A DNA stretch of 64,000 nucleotides from RPQJ01 sp963846315 (lineage in GTDB: Bacteria; Pseudomonadota; Gammaproteobacteria; Steroidobacterales; Steroidobacteraceae): assembly GCA_963846315.1 (NCBI GenBank), contig CAWJVM010000008.1, forward strand, positions 434,001 to 498,000. The letters are read 5' to 3'. The notes under the pieces are model-generated. The model searched no databases. It was given only the letters and a program-made list of their open reading frames with translations, and was not told the origin of the DNA. The position numbers and the translations under genes are program-made. Shown piece after piece: positions 8,766 to 18,686 of the stretch. Position 1 is the stretch's first letter, and each line of letters opens with the position of its first letter.

Positions 8766-8821
8766 CCGCCTAACCCCTAACCCCTAACCCCTAACTCCTA
8801 ACCCCTAACTCCTAACCCCTT
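8766..8821 (-). repeat. G-rich heptamer array, copy 2 (longest)
   Basis: Seven tandem heptamers cover 8771-8819. On the minus strand they read GGGGTTA five times and GGAGTTA twice. In the register of the other arrays the series begins AAGGGGT and closes with TAGGCGG. It starts 4 bases after the stop codon of the epoxide hydrolase-like gene and has the same sense as that gene. Confidence 0.9.
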
Positions 8822-8824
8822 CTG

Positions 8825-9652
8825 CTAGTGCTGCGCAAACCACTGCAGCGCAAGCTCCGCGATGCGGTCCGGCTGCTCGAGCGGCAACCAGTGTCCCGCG
8901 CGCTCGATGCGCTCGTACCGCCACAGCGCCTGCATGCGCGTGGACGAATCTCGCATCTGGTCCTCGGCGAGAAAATGGTCACCGCTGCTCCAGACGCCAA
9001 GCGTCGGTACGGTGCACGCCTCCCACGGCCCGAACAGCACGCGGCGCAGGTTGGCGCGGTACCAGTTGAGTCCGGCGGTGAGACGGCCGGGCCGCGACAG
9101 ATCTCGCACGCAATCCTCGATCCGCGGATGTTGTCGTCCCCAGCCACGCAGCCCCGCGTAGCCACGTTGTGCCAGCCAGCGTTCCGCCAACCCCGGCACC
9201 TGCCAGGCGACCGTGTACAGACCCTTGAGCTTCTGCTCGAGCCCTGCCACGGCGTATTGACGCGGATGACCCACCGAAAGCGCCACCAGCGACCGGACGA
9301 GCTGCGGATGTTCCAGTGCCAGGCACCAGCCCGCGACGGCTCCCCAATCGTGGCCGATCACGCGCACAGGGGCGTCACCGGCCATGCGGTTGATCAGGGT
9401 GCGCAGGTCCGCGACGATGTGACCCAGCGCATAGTCGCCCACCGACGTCGGGGCGTCCGAGCGGCCGAAACCGCGCAGATCCGGCGCAATGACGCGATAA
9501 CCCGCTGCAACGAGCAGTGGCGAGACGTCTTGCCAGAGTTCGCACGAATCGGGGAAGCCATGCAACAACAGCACGACTGGACCGGTCCCTGCCTGTCTAA
9601 CGTGGAGGACTACACCGCTGGCGGACAATCGGGCATGGGTGGGCCGCGACAT
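8825..9652 (-). CDS. alpha/beta hydrolase, epoxide hydrolase-like
   Basis: A 275-aa alpha/beta hydrolase. The oxyanion motif HGFPDS is at residues 31-36. The nucleophile elbow GHDWGA places Asp102 where epoxide hydrolases and haloalkane dehalogenases have Asp instead of Ser, and the catalytic His is probably His254 (AGHWLPLEQ). The PDLRGFGRSD strand is also typical of epoxide hydrolases. It therefore probably hydrolyses an epoxide or a related small ester or halide; the substrate is not readable. No signal peptide is present. The stop codon is followed after 4 bases by the longest G-rich heptamer array in the window. Confidence 0.88.
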   Translation of the reverse strand: MSRPTHARLSASGVVLHVRQAGTGPVVLLLHGFPDSCELWQDVSPLLVAAGYRVIAPDLRGFGRSDAPTSVGDYALGHIVADLRTLINRMAGDAPVRVIGHDWGAVAGWCLALEHPQLVRSLVALSVGHPRQYAVAGLEQKLKGLYTVAWQVPGLAERWLAQRGYAGLRGWGRQHPRIEDCVRDLSRPGRLTAGLNWYRANLRRVLFGPWEACTVPTLGVWSSGDHFLAEDQMRDSSTRMQALWRYERIERAGHWLPLEQPDRIAELALQWFAQH

Positions 9653-9802
9653 CTCTGCCTCCGGACGCGCAACGGGTAGCCCCGTCAGCCTGAGCTTACC
9701 TCACACTGACCCGGGTGGTGCCCTCGCGGCCTTTCTACCGGGGGCGTCGCGAGGCATGATCTCTCCCATTCCGACGTCGTTCGGCAGGTCCAAGGATCCA
9801 GG

Positions 9803-10630
9803 ATGAACCTCCGCAAGCCATTATTCACCACGGCGCTCGTGCTGCTCGTCGCCGCGTGCGCGACCAGTCCCACCGGGCGCCGGCAATTGATGCTCGTCTC
9901 CGAGGAGCAGGCCATCAGTTCGTCGCGCCAGGCGTACAGGCAGGAGATGGGCAAGTACCAGAAAGAGGGCAAGCTCGTCACTGATCCCCGTGTGCTCGAG
10001 CGCACGCGTGTGATCACCGAGCGTCTCGTGGCGCAAGCCGTGAAGATGCGGCCCGACAGCGCCCAGTGGCAATGGAGCGTGCAAGTCATCGACGATCCGA
10101 AGACCGTCAACGCCTGGTGCATGGCGGGCGGGCGCATGGCGCTTTACACGGGCCTGATCAAGCAAGTCGACCCGACCGACGACGAACTTGCGCAAGTCAT
10201 GGGTCACGAGATCGCGCACGCGTTGGCGAACCACACCGCGGAGCGCATGTCGACCGCGATGGCGGCCAACGCGGGCATCCTTGCGGCGGGTGTCATGTCG
10301 GACAATCCGGGGCAGTCGATGGCCGTCGCTGCAAGTGTCGCGGCCCTCGCGATCAAGTTGCCGAACAGCCGCGCGGCGGAGACCGAAGCCGACCAGATCG
10401 GCATCGAACTCGCTGCCCGCGCCGGCTACGACCCGCGCGCCGCGATCACGCTCTGGCAGAAGATGGCGAAGGTCGGCGGCAGCTCGCCGCCAGAGTGGCT
10501 GAGCACGCACCCCAGCGATGCCTCGCGACAGCAGCGCCTCGGTGCACTCGCACCGAAGATGATGCCGTACTACCAGGCCGGCGGCGCGCGCCCGACGTAT
10601 CTGGTGCGCATGGGACCGGCGGGAATTTGA
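9803..10630 (+). CDS. M48 family metalloprotease, lipoprotein
   Basis: This 275-aa protein begins with a lipoprotein signal peptide and lipobox (LVAAC, Cys19) followed by TSPTGRRQL, so it should be anchored in the envelope. The zinc site is HEIAHA (His135, Glu136, His139). The third ligand is probably the first Glu in AETEAD, with the Asp two positions on as in other M48 proteins. NAWCMAGGRMALYTGLI is the conserved segment of Oma1/LoiP/YggG-type proteases, which degrade damaged envelope proteins. AAGG lies upstream of the ATG. The oligopeptidase gene starts 7 bases after its stop, so the two are probably co-transcribed. Confidence 0.93.
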   Translation: MNLRKPLFTTALVLLVAACATSPTGRRQLMLVSEEQAISSSRQAYRQEMGKYQKEGKLVTDPRVLERTRVITERLVAQAVKMRPDSAQWQWSVQVIDDPKTVNAWCMAGGRMALYTGLIKQVDPTDDELAQVMGHEIAHALANHTAERMSTAMAANAGILAAGVMSDNPGQSMAVAASVAALAIKLPNSRAAETEADQIGIELAARAGYDPRAAITLWQKMAKVGGSSPPEWLSTHPSDASRQQRLGALAPKMMPYYQAGGARPTYLVRMGPAGI

Positions 10631-10637
10631 CCCGTTC

Positions 10638-12734
10638 ATGAGCCAGGGAGCGGTCCAGCCTCCGGTTGCCGCGATCCGGCCGCACGCTGTCGCCTCGCCA
10701 CACGGCGTCCGCGTCGACGATTACTACTGGCTGCGCGATGACGCGCGCACGGCGCCCGACGTGCTCGAGCACCTGCGAGCCGAGAACGCGTATCGCGAGG
10801 CGATGACCGCGTCGTTGCGACCGCTCGAGGCCGAGTTGTACCGTGAAATCGTCGGGCGCATCCGCCAGGACGATTCGAGCGTGCCCTACCGTGACAACGG
10901 CTACTGGTACCTGCATCGCTACGATACCGGCGACGAGTATCCGGTCTATGCACGCCGCGCCGGCCGCGCGGAGGGCCCCGAGCAGGTGCTGCTCGACCTG
11001 CGCGAGAACGCGCGCGGGCTCGATTACTACGATGTCGGCTCGATCGAAATCAGCCACGACAACAGCCTGCTTGCGTTCACCGAAGACGCGGTCGGTCGTC
11101 GCCAGTACACGCTGCGCTTCAAGTCGCTGGCCACGGGTGAACTGCTGCCGGACGTGGTCCCCAACGTCGAGGAAGGCGTCGTGTGGGCCGCGGACAACCG
11201 TCGCGTGCTGTACGTCGAGAAAGACCCGGTCACGCTGCTGGGGCTGCGCGTGCGTGTCCACGAGTTGGGCACGGATCCCGTGCACGACCCGGTCGTGCAC
11301 GAGGAGGAGGACGAGGCGTTCTACACTGCGGTGGGACTGACGAAGGACCGGCGGTTCCTGCTGATCGACTCGAGCAGCACCGTGACGACTGAAGTCCGCT
11401 ATGCGCCGCTCGACGATCCCGCGCTGGCCTTCAAGGTGTTCCTGCCGCGCAGCCGTGGTCACGAATATTCGGTGGACCACGTCGGTGAGCGCTGGGTGAT
11501 CCGCAGCAACTGGCAGGCGGTCAACTTCCGGTTACTCGAGGCGACGGCGGAGGACGTGGGGCAACGCGCGCGCTGGCGTGAACTCGTCGCACACCGTGAC
11601 GAGGTGCTGGTGGCGGGCTTCGACGTGTTCGACGACTTCCTCGCCATCGAGGAGCGCGTGGAAGGCCTGCGCAGGATCCGCATCCGGCCGTGGCAAGGCG
11701 GTCCCGAGTTCCACATCGACTCGGACGAGCCGGCCTACCGCATGGCGCTCGACGCGAACGAGGAAGTGGACAGCTCGGTCGTGCGCTACACCTACACCTC
11801 ACTCACCACGCCGCGGACCACGTACGACTACGACACGCGCACCGGCGAGCGGGTGCTGTTGAAACGCGAGCCGGTGCTCGGCGACTTCGATCCGTCGCAT
11901 TACGCCACCGAGTACCTGTGGGTGCCGGCGCGGGACGGCGAGCGCGTGCCGGTCGCGATCGTCTATCACCGCAAACTGTTTCGTCGCGATGGCAGTGCGC
12001 CGCTGCTGCAGTACGGCTACGGGGCCTACGGCATTTCGTCCGATCCGCACTTCTCCTCGAGCGTGCTGTCGCTGCTCGATCGCGGTTTCGTCTACGCGAT
12101 TGCACAGGTGCGGGGCGGGCAGGAGCGCGGCCGTCGCTGGTACGAGACCGGTCGGCTGCTCGAGAAGAAGCATTCGTTCGAGGATTTCATCGACGTGACG
12201 CGGCACCTCGTCGCGGCAGGGTACGCCGATGCGCAGCGAGTCTTCGCACGGGGCGGCAGCGCCGGCGGCCTGCTGGTCGCTGCGGCTGCGAACATGGCGC
12301 CGGAGCTTTACCGCGGCATCGTCGCGCACGTGCCGTTCGTCGACATCGTCACTACCATGCTCGACGAGAGCATCCCGCTGACGACGAACGAATACGACGA
12401 GTGGGGCGACCCGAACGAGCAAGTGTTCTACGACTGCATGCTGGGTTATTCACCTTACGACAACGTCACGGCGCAAGCGTATCCGGCGCTGTACGTGACG
12501 ACGGGCCTCTGGGACAGCCAGGTGCAGTACTACGAGCCCGCGAAGTGGGTGGCAAAGCTGCGGCGGCTCAAGACCGACGACCATCTGCTGGTGATGCGCG
12601 TCAACATGGAGGCCGGTCACGGCGGCAAGTCCGGCCGCTTCGAGCACCTGCACGAGGTGGCGGAGGAGTACGCGTTCGTACTCGACCAGGCGGGGCTTGG
12701 TCGCAGCACGAACGCAGTAGGGGATAGGGGTTAG
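10638..12734 (+). CDS. ptrB: oligopeptidase B (S9A prolyl oligopeptidase family)
   Basis: This 698-aa serine peptidase probably cleaves short peptides after basic residues in the cytoplasm. The N-terminal half is the seven-bladed propeller, opening with SPHGVRVDDYYWLRDD. The C-terminal half is the hydrolase domain with Ser541 in GGSAGG, Asp626 in GLWDSQV and His661 in EAGHGGKSGR, the oligopeptidase B triad. The gene follows the M48 protease by 7 bases. Its last codons, Asp-Arg-Gly-stop, are made from a TAGGGG-type repeat, and its TAG overlaps the stop codon of the convergent M3 peptidase by 4 bases. Confidence 0.94.
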   Translation: MSQGAVQPPVAAIRPHAVASPHGVRVDDYYWLRDDARTAPDVLEHLRAENAYREAMTASLRPLEAELYREIVGRIRQDDSSVPYRDNGYWYLHRYDTGDEYPVYARRAGRAEGPEQVLLDLRENARGLDYYDVGSIEISHDNSLLAFTEDAVGRRQYTLRFKSLATGELLPDVVPNVEEGVVWAADNRRVLYVEKDPVTLLGLRVRVHELGTDPVHDPVVHEEEDEAFYTAVGLTKDRRFLLIDSSSTVTTEVRYAPLDDPALAFKVFLPRSRGHEYSVDHVGERWVIRSNWQAVNFRLLEATAEDVGQRARWRELVAHRDEVLVAGFDVFDDFLAIEERVEGLRRIRIRPWQGGPEFHIDSDEPAYRMALDANEEVDSSVVRYTYTSLTTPRTTYDYDTRTGERVLLKREPVLGDFDPSHYATEYLWVPARDGERVPVAIVYHRKLFRRDGSAPLLQYGYGAYGISSDPHFSSSVLSLLDRGFVYAIAQVRGGQERGRRWYETGRLLEKKHSFEDFIDVTRHLVAAGYADAQRVFARGGSAGGLLVAAAANMAPELYRGIVAHVPFVDIVTTMLDESIPLTTNEYDEWGDPNEQVFYDCMLGYSPYDNVTAQAYPALYVTTGLWDSQVQYYEPAKWVAKLRRLKTDDHLLVMRVNMEAGHGGKSGRFEHLHEVAEEYAFVLDQAGLGRSTNAVGDRG

Positions 12735-12745
12735 GGGCTAGTCGG
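12718..12745 (+). repeat. G-rich heptamer array, copy 3
   Basis: Units TAGGGGA, TAGGGGT, TAGGGGC and end unit TAGTCGG. The single TTAG at 12731-12734 supplies both the TAG stop of the oligopeptidase gene on the plus strand and the TAA stop of the M3 peptidase gene on the minus strand. Confidence 0.85.
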
Positions 12746-14903
12746 AACCGCTGCCGGCGGCGGCACCGGGAAGCCGCGCTTGCGCATCAGTGCGGCGATG
12801 CCAGGATCGCGACCGCGGAACTGGCGATAGGCGATGGCCGGGTCGATCGTGTTACCCACGGCGAAGACGTTGTCGCGCAGCCGCTTCGCCACTTCCTTGT
12901 CCCACGGACCGCCCGCCTCGGTGAAGGCTTCCCAGGCGTCCGCCGTGATCGTGTCCGACCACAGGTAGCTGTAGTAGCCGGCCGAGTAGCCGTCGCCCGA
13001 GAACACGTGGTTGAACTGCGGCGTGCGGTGCCGCATCACGATCTCGGAGGGCATGCCGAGCGCTGCCAGCGTCTCGCGCTCGAATTTGTCCGGGTCGATC
13101 TTCTGCGTACCGGCGAGGTGCAGCTTCATGTCGACGAGCGCGCTCGACAGGTACTCGACCGTCTTGAAGCCTTCGTTGAATTTCTCCGCCGCCTCGATCT
13201 TGGCCACCAGGTCAGCCGGGATCGGCTTGCCGGTCTGGTAGTGCAGCGCGTACTTGTTGAGGATCTCCGGCGTCGACAGCCAGTGCTCGAGCAGCTGCGA
13301 GGGGAATTCCACATAGTCACGCGCAACCGAGGTGCCCGCCACCGACGGATAGTTCACGTTCGAGCTCAGTCCGTGCAGCGCGTGGCCGAATTCGTGGAAC
13401 AGCGTGCGATGCATCTTCCCAGCTGACCAGCACCGGCTCGCCGGGCTTGCCCTTCACGAAGTTCGAGTTGTTCGAGACGATCGTCTTGATGTCGCCATCG
13501 AACCTTTCCTGCGTGCGGTAGGCATTCATCCACGCGCCCGAGCGCTTACCCTTGCGCGCGTACGGGTCGAAGTACCAGAGGCCGATCAGTTCACCCTTCG
13601 GGTTGGTGACTTCCCAGACGCGCACGTCGGGGTGGTACACCGGCACCTTGCTCGCGTCGACCGGCTTGAAGCTGAAGCCGAACAGCTCCTTGGCCATGTG
13701 GAACATGCCCTCACGCAGGTTCTCGAGCTGCAGGTACGGCGTGACCTGGGTCTCGTCGAGGTCGTACTTCGCCTTGCGCACCTTCTCGGCGTAATAGCGG
13801 TAGTCCCACGGCTCGATCTTGATGCCGGCCTTTTCGGCGTCTGCAATCTGCTGCATGTCCGCGACTTCTTCGTGGACCCGCGCGACGGCCGGCGTCCAGA
13901 CGGCTTCCATGAGTTCCATGGCGCGCTCGGGCGTCTTCGCCATCGTGTTCTCGAGGCGCCAGTGGGCGTGGGTCGGGAACCCGAGCAGCTGCGCGCGCTC
14001 GGCGCGCAGCTGCAGGATCTGCGTGATGATCGCGTTGTTGTCGGTCGCGCCGGCGTTGTCACCGCGGTTGACGAACATGCGCCACGCCTGCTCGCGCAGC
14101 GCTCGGTTCTCCGAATAGGTCAGGAACGGCTCGATGCTCGAGCGCGTGTTGGCAATCGCCCACTTGCCCTTCTGGCCGCGGCCTTCGGCGCCCTGCGCCA
14201 TGCTGTCGCGAATGCCCTGCGGCAGGCCAGCGAGATCGGCTTCCTTGTCGATGAAGATCACGCCGTCGTTCTCGTCCTTCAGCACGTTCTGGCCGAAGGC
14301 CGTGAACAGCTTGGCGAGTTCCTGGTTGATCTCCGCCGTGCGCTTCTTGGCCGCGGCGTCCAGCTTGGCGCCGGCACGCACGAAGTTCGTGTAGTACACC
14401 CAGGTCAGGCGCTGCTGCTCGGGCGTGAGGCCCGCCGTCTCGCGGGTCTCGTACACTTTGGCGACGCGCTCGAACAGCTTCTGGTTCTGCGTGATCTGGT
14501 CGTTGAACGCCGCCAGCTTCGGCGCCATGACGCGCTCGACCGCCTGCACGGCATCGTCGTTGAGCGTGGAGCTGTAGATGCCGTAGACGGCGCTGACACG
14601 GTCGAGCGTGCGGCCGGTGCGTTCCATCGCGGCAATCGTGTTCTCGAACGTCGGCGCCGCGGGATCGCTGGCGATACGGTCGATCTCGGCGAGTTGCTGC
14701 GCCATGCCCGCTTCGAGCGCTGGCTGCAGGTCGGTGACCTTGACCTGGTCGAACGGTGGAACGCCTCCGTACGGCCCCGTCCACGGGGCAAGCAGCACGT
14801 TGGCAGGAGCAGCGGACGTGTCGGTGGATTTCATGTCGGCAGCGTCAATTGCAGAAACGGTGAGCAGCGCGCAAGCGCCAGCAGTGGCCAGCAAGGTCTT
14901 CAT
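12731..14903 (-). pseudogene. dcp: M3 family peptidyl-dipeptidase (Dcp-like), frameshifted
   Basis: The gene encodes an exported zinc peptidase of about 720 aa with signal peptide MKTLLATAGACALLTVSAIDA; the ATG at 14903 begins it. The N-terminal part (ENTIAAMERTGRTLDRV, WYFDPYARKGKRSGAWM) and the C-terminal part with the zinc site HEFGHALHG are both well preserved. They lie in different frames, joined at 13409-13410 just before HEFGH. One extra base there (GATGCATCGC instead of GATGC-CGC) breaks VLVSWEDA from RTLFHEFGH. Removing one base restores the whole enzyme, so this is either a very recent mutation or a sequence error. Its TAA stop lies inside a G-rich repeat. Confidence 0.88.
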
Positions 14904-15019
14904 GGACGGGTCGGTCCTCGGATGGGGTCGTGCCGCGGGCACGGAGGTGCCAAGGGTACCTGACCCGGCTCGCAGTCCCAATCCGTGCTGGCCGCGATTC
15001 GTCGCGCCGGCCGAACCGT

Positions 15020-15390
15020 TCAGCGCGTTCCGGGCGCGGCCGCGGGTTTCGCCGACAATCCGAAATAGGCACGCAGCACCGGGTGCTGGAACGCGACGGC
15101 CGCGAATGCCGTGAACAGCGTGACGGACCCCAGGATCACCGCCAGCCTGACGTAGGGTTCGTCAAGGCGCAGGCGCTGTTGCGCGAGACCCACGGTGGTC
15201 AGGATCCACTCGATCACCGCGACGGCCAGGACGACCTGCAGCGTCCGGGCCGCCCAGGGGCGCGGCACGGCCAGCAGGCCCACCAGCAGGATCGCCAGCG
15301 CCGCCAGCGGCATCGCGCCCGAGTGAAACAAGTGTGCGGCGAGCAGGAGCAGGGCGAGCGCGGAAACGCGAGCAGGGCAGCAAGACGCAT
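15020..15390 (-). CDS. small inner-membrane protein, probable frameshift near its start
   Basis: The product is a hydrophobic protein of about 123 aa with three or four membrane helices and no recognised domain. The best start is the ATG at 15390, with GAGGT about 7 bases upstream and only 10 bases after the DUF1840 stop. It reads MRLAALLA and then leaves frame. The hydrophobic continuation (SALALLLLAAHLFHSGAMP) lies in the next frame, and one missing base near 15367 (GCGTTT for GCGGTTT) would join them. Without that correction the gene would have to begin at a TTG at 15331, in the middle of a helix. Confidence 0.6.
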
Positions 15391-15400
15391 GCAGCGGACC

Positions 15401-15733
15401 TCAGTTCTGTTCCCAGACCAAGTCTGATTTCTGCCGCAGGGCCGTCTCGATCATGTCCAGCAGCGGCACGGCGCGCAGGTGGAGCTTGATCGGCCGCTCG
15501 CGCGGCTCGTCGTCCGTCCTCGTCGCGACTGGCTCAGTCGCCAGTGGCGCGGGCGACAGCTCGTCGCCGTGCAGATCGAGCCCGGCGCGGAGCCTGGCCG
15601 CGAATGCCGGCAGATCGGCTTCCAGCACGGCGCTCGGCACGGTACCGGAATGCCCCCCGAGCTTGATCAGCAAGACGGCCGGCTCGCCCTGCATCAGCAG
15701 TTGCCCGTAACGCGTCGAAAATTTGACGAACAT
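15401..15733 (-). CDS. DUF1840 domain protein
   Basis: A 110-aa cytoplasmic protein. It opens with MFVKFSTRYGQLLMQGEPAVLLIKLGG and closes with RAVPLLDMIETALRQKSDLVWEQ, both characteristic of DUF1840, a small proteobacterial family without a known function. The start at 15733 is preceded by GGGGAG 7 bases upstream; the frame is open further upstream but lacks such a site. It is the first gene of a probable two-gene unit with the small membrane protein and is divergent from the peptidyl-prolyl isomerase gene. Confidence 0.82.
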   Translation of the reverse strand: MFVKFSTRYGQLLMQGEPAVLLIKLGGHSGTVPSAVLEADLPAFAARLRAGLDLHGDELSPAPLATEPVATRTDDEPRERPIKLHLRAVPLLDMIETALRQKSDLVWEQN

Positions 15734-15889
15734 CAGCAGTCTCCCCAGGGAAGCGAGCAGTCGCGGGCGGCAGAGTTCGCAGCCACTGCGCACAATGGCA
15801 CCATATTCTACGGGCACGCCGATCAACGAGTCCCTCGTCCAGGGTGAATTCTTTGCTTGTCCCGTCCATTGCAGGGTAGATTTTCACCC

Positions 15890-16821
15890 ATGACACCGTC
15901 CGTACCCGATCGAGCTCCTCGGCGCGCTGGCCCTCGCGCTGGTGCTGGCTGTGGTCCCGGTATTGGCCGCCGACCCGGCGCCTCCGCCCCCGCCTTCGCC
16001 CCCGCGCACGATGAGCGACGTGCTGGCTGCCAGCACCCCGGCCGACTGGCGTCCGCTCGATCCGGAAAATACGCTTTACCTGCAGCTGCCGCAGGGCAGG
16101 GTGGTGATCGAACTCGCTCCGGCCTTCGCGCCGCTGCATGCACAGAACCTGCGGGCGCTCGCCCGCGGCAAGTACTTCGACGGGCTGGCGATCGTCCGCT
16201 CGCAGGACAATTTCGTGGTGCAATGGGGCGACCCGGACGGCAAGCGCAGTCTCGGTGCAGGCGCGCGACAAACTGCCACCCGAGTTCACGGTCAAGATGA
16301 CAGCAGCGCTGCCGTTCGAACTGCTGCCGGACCGCGACGGTTACGCGCCCGAAGTCGGATTCAGCCAGGGTTTTCCCGCCGGTCGCGATCCCGCTACGGG
16401 TGAAGCGTGGCTCGCCCATTGTTACGCGATGGTGGGTGCGGGCCGCGGCAACGAGGCAGACAGCGGCAGCGGCGCCGAACTGTACGTGGTCACGGGTCAC
16501 GCCCCGCGCCAGCTCGATCGCAACATTGCGCTGGTCGGGCGCGTCGTGAAGGGCATCGAGCTGCTGGCTACGCAACCGCGCGGCTCCGGTCCGATGGGTT
16601 TCTACGAAAAGCCCGAACAGAACGTGCCGATCACGAGTGTGCGGGTGGCGGCGGACGTGCCGGCGGCGGAACGCGAGAACCTCGAAATTCTGCGCACCGA
16701 CACCGAACGCTTTCGCCAGCTGGTCGAGGCGCGGCGCAATCGCCGCGACGACTGGTACCTGGTGCCGGCGGGTTACATCGATCTCTGCAACGTACCGATC
16801 GTCGCGCGGCCACGACCCTAG
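15890..16821 (+). pseudogene. cyclophilin-type peptidyl-prolyl isomerase, exported, two frameshifts
   Basis: Three frames together encode one exported cyclophilin of about 310 aa. The first (ATG at 15890, MTPSVP) shifts at the CCC near 15905-15907 into a frame giving a signal peptide (LLGALALALVLAVVPVLA) and the first half of the domain (VVIELAPAFAPLHAQNLRALARGKYFDGLAIVRSQ). A second shift near 16261 (extra G in GCAGGCGCGC) leads to the second half (KLPPEFTVKM, VVTGHAPRQLDRNIALVGRVVKGIELL). Both are single extra bases. Such enzymes catalyse proline isomerisation in the periplasm. The preserved sequence on both sides suggests sequence error or very recent decay. Confidence 0.75.
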
Positions 16822-16857
16822 CGGTCGCGTCGACGGAGGGCTTCGGGGGAAGCAAGC

Positions 16858-18564
16858 ATGGAAAGAATCTGGCTCGAACACTATCCGCCCGGCGTTCCGC
16901 ATGACGTCGATCTCTCGCAGTATTCCTCGCTGGTCGACCTGATCGACCACGGCTTCCGCGAGTACGCGTCGCGCAACGCGTACGCCTACATGGACCGGTT
17001 CTTCACGTTCAGTGAAATCGACCGCTACTCCGCGGCGTTCGGGTCCTGGCTGCAGGCGCAGGGCCTCGCCAAGGGCGCGCGCGTCGCGATCATGATGCCG
17101 AACGTGGTGCAGTACCCGATCGCACTGGCGGGCGTGCTGCGTGCAGGCTACGTGGTCGTGAATGTCAATCCGTTGTACACGCCGCGCGAGCTGGAGCACC
17201 AGCTGAAGGACTCCGGCGCCGAAGCGATCGTGATCCTCGAGAATTTTGCCGCGACGCTGCAGCAGGTGATCGCGCGCACGGCGATCAAGCAGGTCGTCGT
17301 GGCTTCCCTCGGGGAAATGCTCGGGTTCCCGAAGAGCGCGATCGTCAATTTCGCAGTGCGCCGGCTGAAGAAGCTGGTGCCGGAGTACTCCCTGCCGGGG
17401 CACGTCAAGTTCACCGAGACCCTCGATGCCGGCGCGCGCCGCAAGCTCGAGCCGGTGCACCTCACGCAGCAGGACGTCGCCTTCCTGCAATACACGGGTG
17501 GGACCACCGGCGTGTCGAAAGGCGCGACGCTCACCCACGGTAACCTCGTCGCCAACGTGCTGCAGATGGAGGCATGGACCATGCCGGCGCTGCAGGACAC
17601 GTCGCGCGGACCGGTGCCCGAGCAGTTCGTCTACATCTGCGCGCTGCCGCTGTACCACGTGTTCGCGCTGGTCGTGAACTGCCTCTTCGGCATGCGCATC
17701 GGCACGCTCAACGTGCTGATCACCAATCCGCGCGACATCGCTGGCTTCGCCAAGGAACTGGCCAAGTACAAGTTCAACGTGCTGCCCGGCGTGAACACGC
17801 TCTACAACGCATTGCTCGAGAACGCCGAGTTCCGCAAGCTCGATTTCTCGAGCCTGCGCGTCGCGAACGGCGGCGGCATGGCGGTGCAGAAAGCGACCAG
17901 CGAGAAGTGGCTGGCGCTGACCGGTTTGCCGATCATCGAGGGCTACGGCCTCTCGGAGACGTCGCCGGTCGCGACCTGCAATCCGATCTCGAACCGCGAA
18001 TACAACGGCACGATCGGGCTGCCGTTTCCGAGCACCGAAATCCAGATTCTCGACGACGCGAGCCGGCCGCTGCCGCTCGGACAGCCGGGCGAGATTGCGA
18101 TTCGCGGCCCGCAGGTGATGGCGGGCTACTGGAACCGTCCGGACGAAACCGCGAAGGTGATGACACCCGACGGGTTCTTCAAGTCGGGCGACATCGGCAT
18201 CATGGACGAGCGCGGCTACATCAAGATCGTGGACCGCAAGAAGGACATGATCCTGGTCTCGGGTTTCAACGTGTACCCGAACGAGATCGAGCAGGTCATC
18301 ACGTCGCACCCCGGTGTCGTGGAGTGCGCCGCGGTGGGCGTGCCGGACGAGCGATCCGGCGAGGCCGTCAAGGTGTTCGTCGTGCGCAAGGACCCGGCGC
18401 TCACGGTCGAGCAGCTCATGGAGTTCTGCAAGGCGAACTTCACGGGCTACAAGAAGCCGAAGTACATCGAGTTCCGCGACGAGTTGCCGAAGAGCAACGT
18501 CGGCAAGATCCTGCGGCGCGAGCTGCGGGATGCGGCTGTCGCGGCTCACGCCAAGTCGGCCTGA
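16858..18564 (+). CDS. fadD: long-chain fatty acid-CoA ligase
   Basis: A 568-aa adenylate-forming enzyme that would activate fatty acids to acyl-CoA for beta-oxidation. The AMP-binding motif is YTGGTTGVSKGATLTH. The second motif is GYGLSETSPVA and the C-terminal catalytic lysine motif is PKSNVGKILRREL. The linker DRKKDMILVSGFNVYPNEIE is the FadD signature, and length and N terminus (WLEHYPPGVPHDVD) match gammaproteobacterial FadD. GGGGGAAG precedes the start. The gene converges on a dienoyl-CoA isomerase-like gene that would act on the same pathway, and a G-rich array lies within 20 bases of its stop. Confidence 0.95.
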   Translation: MERIWLEHYPPGVPHDVDLSQYSSLVDLIDHGFREYASRNAYAYMDRFFTFSEIDRYSAAFGSWLQAQGLAKGARVAIMMPNVVQYPIALAGVLRAGYVVVNVNPLYTPRELEHQLKDSGAEAIVILENFAATLQQVIARTAIKQVVVASLGEMLGFPKSAIVNFAVRRLKKLVPEYSLPGHVKFTETLDAGARRKLEPVHLTQQDVAFLQYTGGTTGVSKGATLTHGNLVANVLQMEAWTMPALQDTSRGPVPEQFVYICALPLYHVFALVVNCLFGMRIGTLNVLITNPRDIAGFAKELAKYKFNVLPGVNTLYNALLENAEFRKLDFSSLRVANGGGMAVQKATSEKWLALTGLPIIEGYGLSETSPVATCNPISNREYNGTIGLPFPSTEIQILDDASRPLPLGQPGEIAIRGPQVMAGYWNRPDETAKVMTPDGFFKSGDIGIMDERGYIKIVDRKKDMILVSGFNVYPNEIEQVITSHPGVVECAAVGVPDERSGEAVKVFVVRKDPALTVEQLMEFCKANFTGYKKPKYIEFRDELPKSNVGKILRRELRDAAVAAHAKSA

Positions 18565-18575
18565 GCGGCGACCAG

Positions 18576-18607
18576 AGGTTAGGGGTTAGGGGTTAGGGGT
18601 TAGTCGG
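18576..18607 (+). repeat. G-rich heptamer array, copy 4
   Basis: Three perfect TAGGGGT units (18580-18600) and the end unit TAGTCGG, preceded by a partial unit. It lies 11 bases after the fadD stop, in the sense of fadD. It faces copy 5 across about 80 bases. Confidence 0.88.
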
Positions 18608-18686
18608 ATCGAAGTAGCAGACATCGAGTCAACGGCGACGATTGCATCGCGCGCTTCGGAGCGACACCGATGTCAAATACTGCGCT

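Noticed and set aside
8766..8821. Tandem repeats as a CRISPR array
   Set aside because: Units are 7 bases and directly adjacent, with no spacers and no cas genes.
15823..18549. A 908-residue open frame on the minus strand
   Set aside because: It is antisense to fadD and the cyclophilin gene, with no ribosome site or domain.
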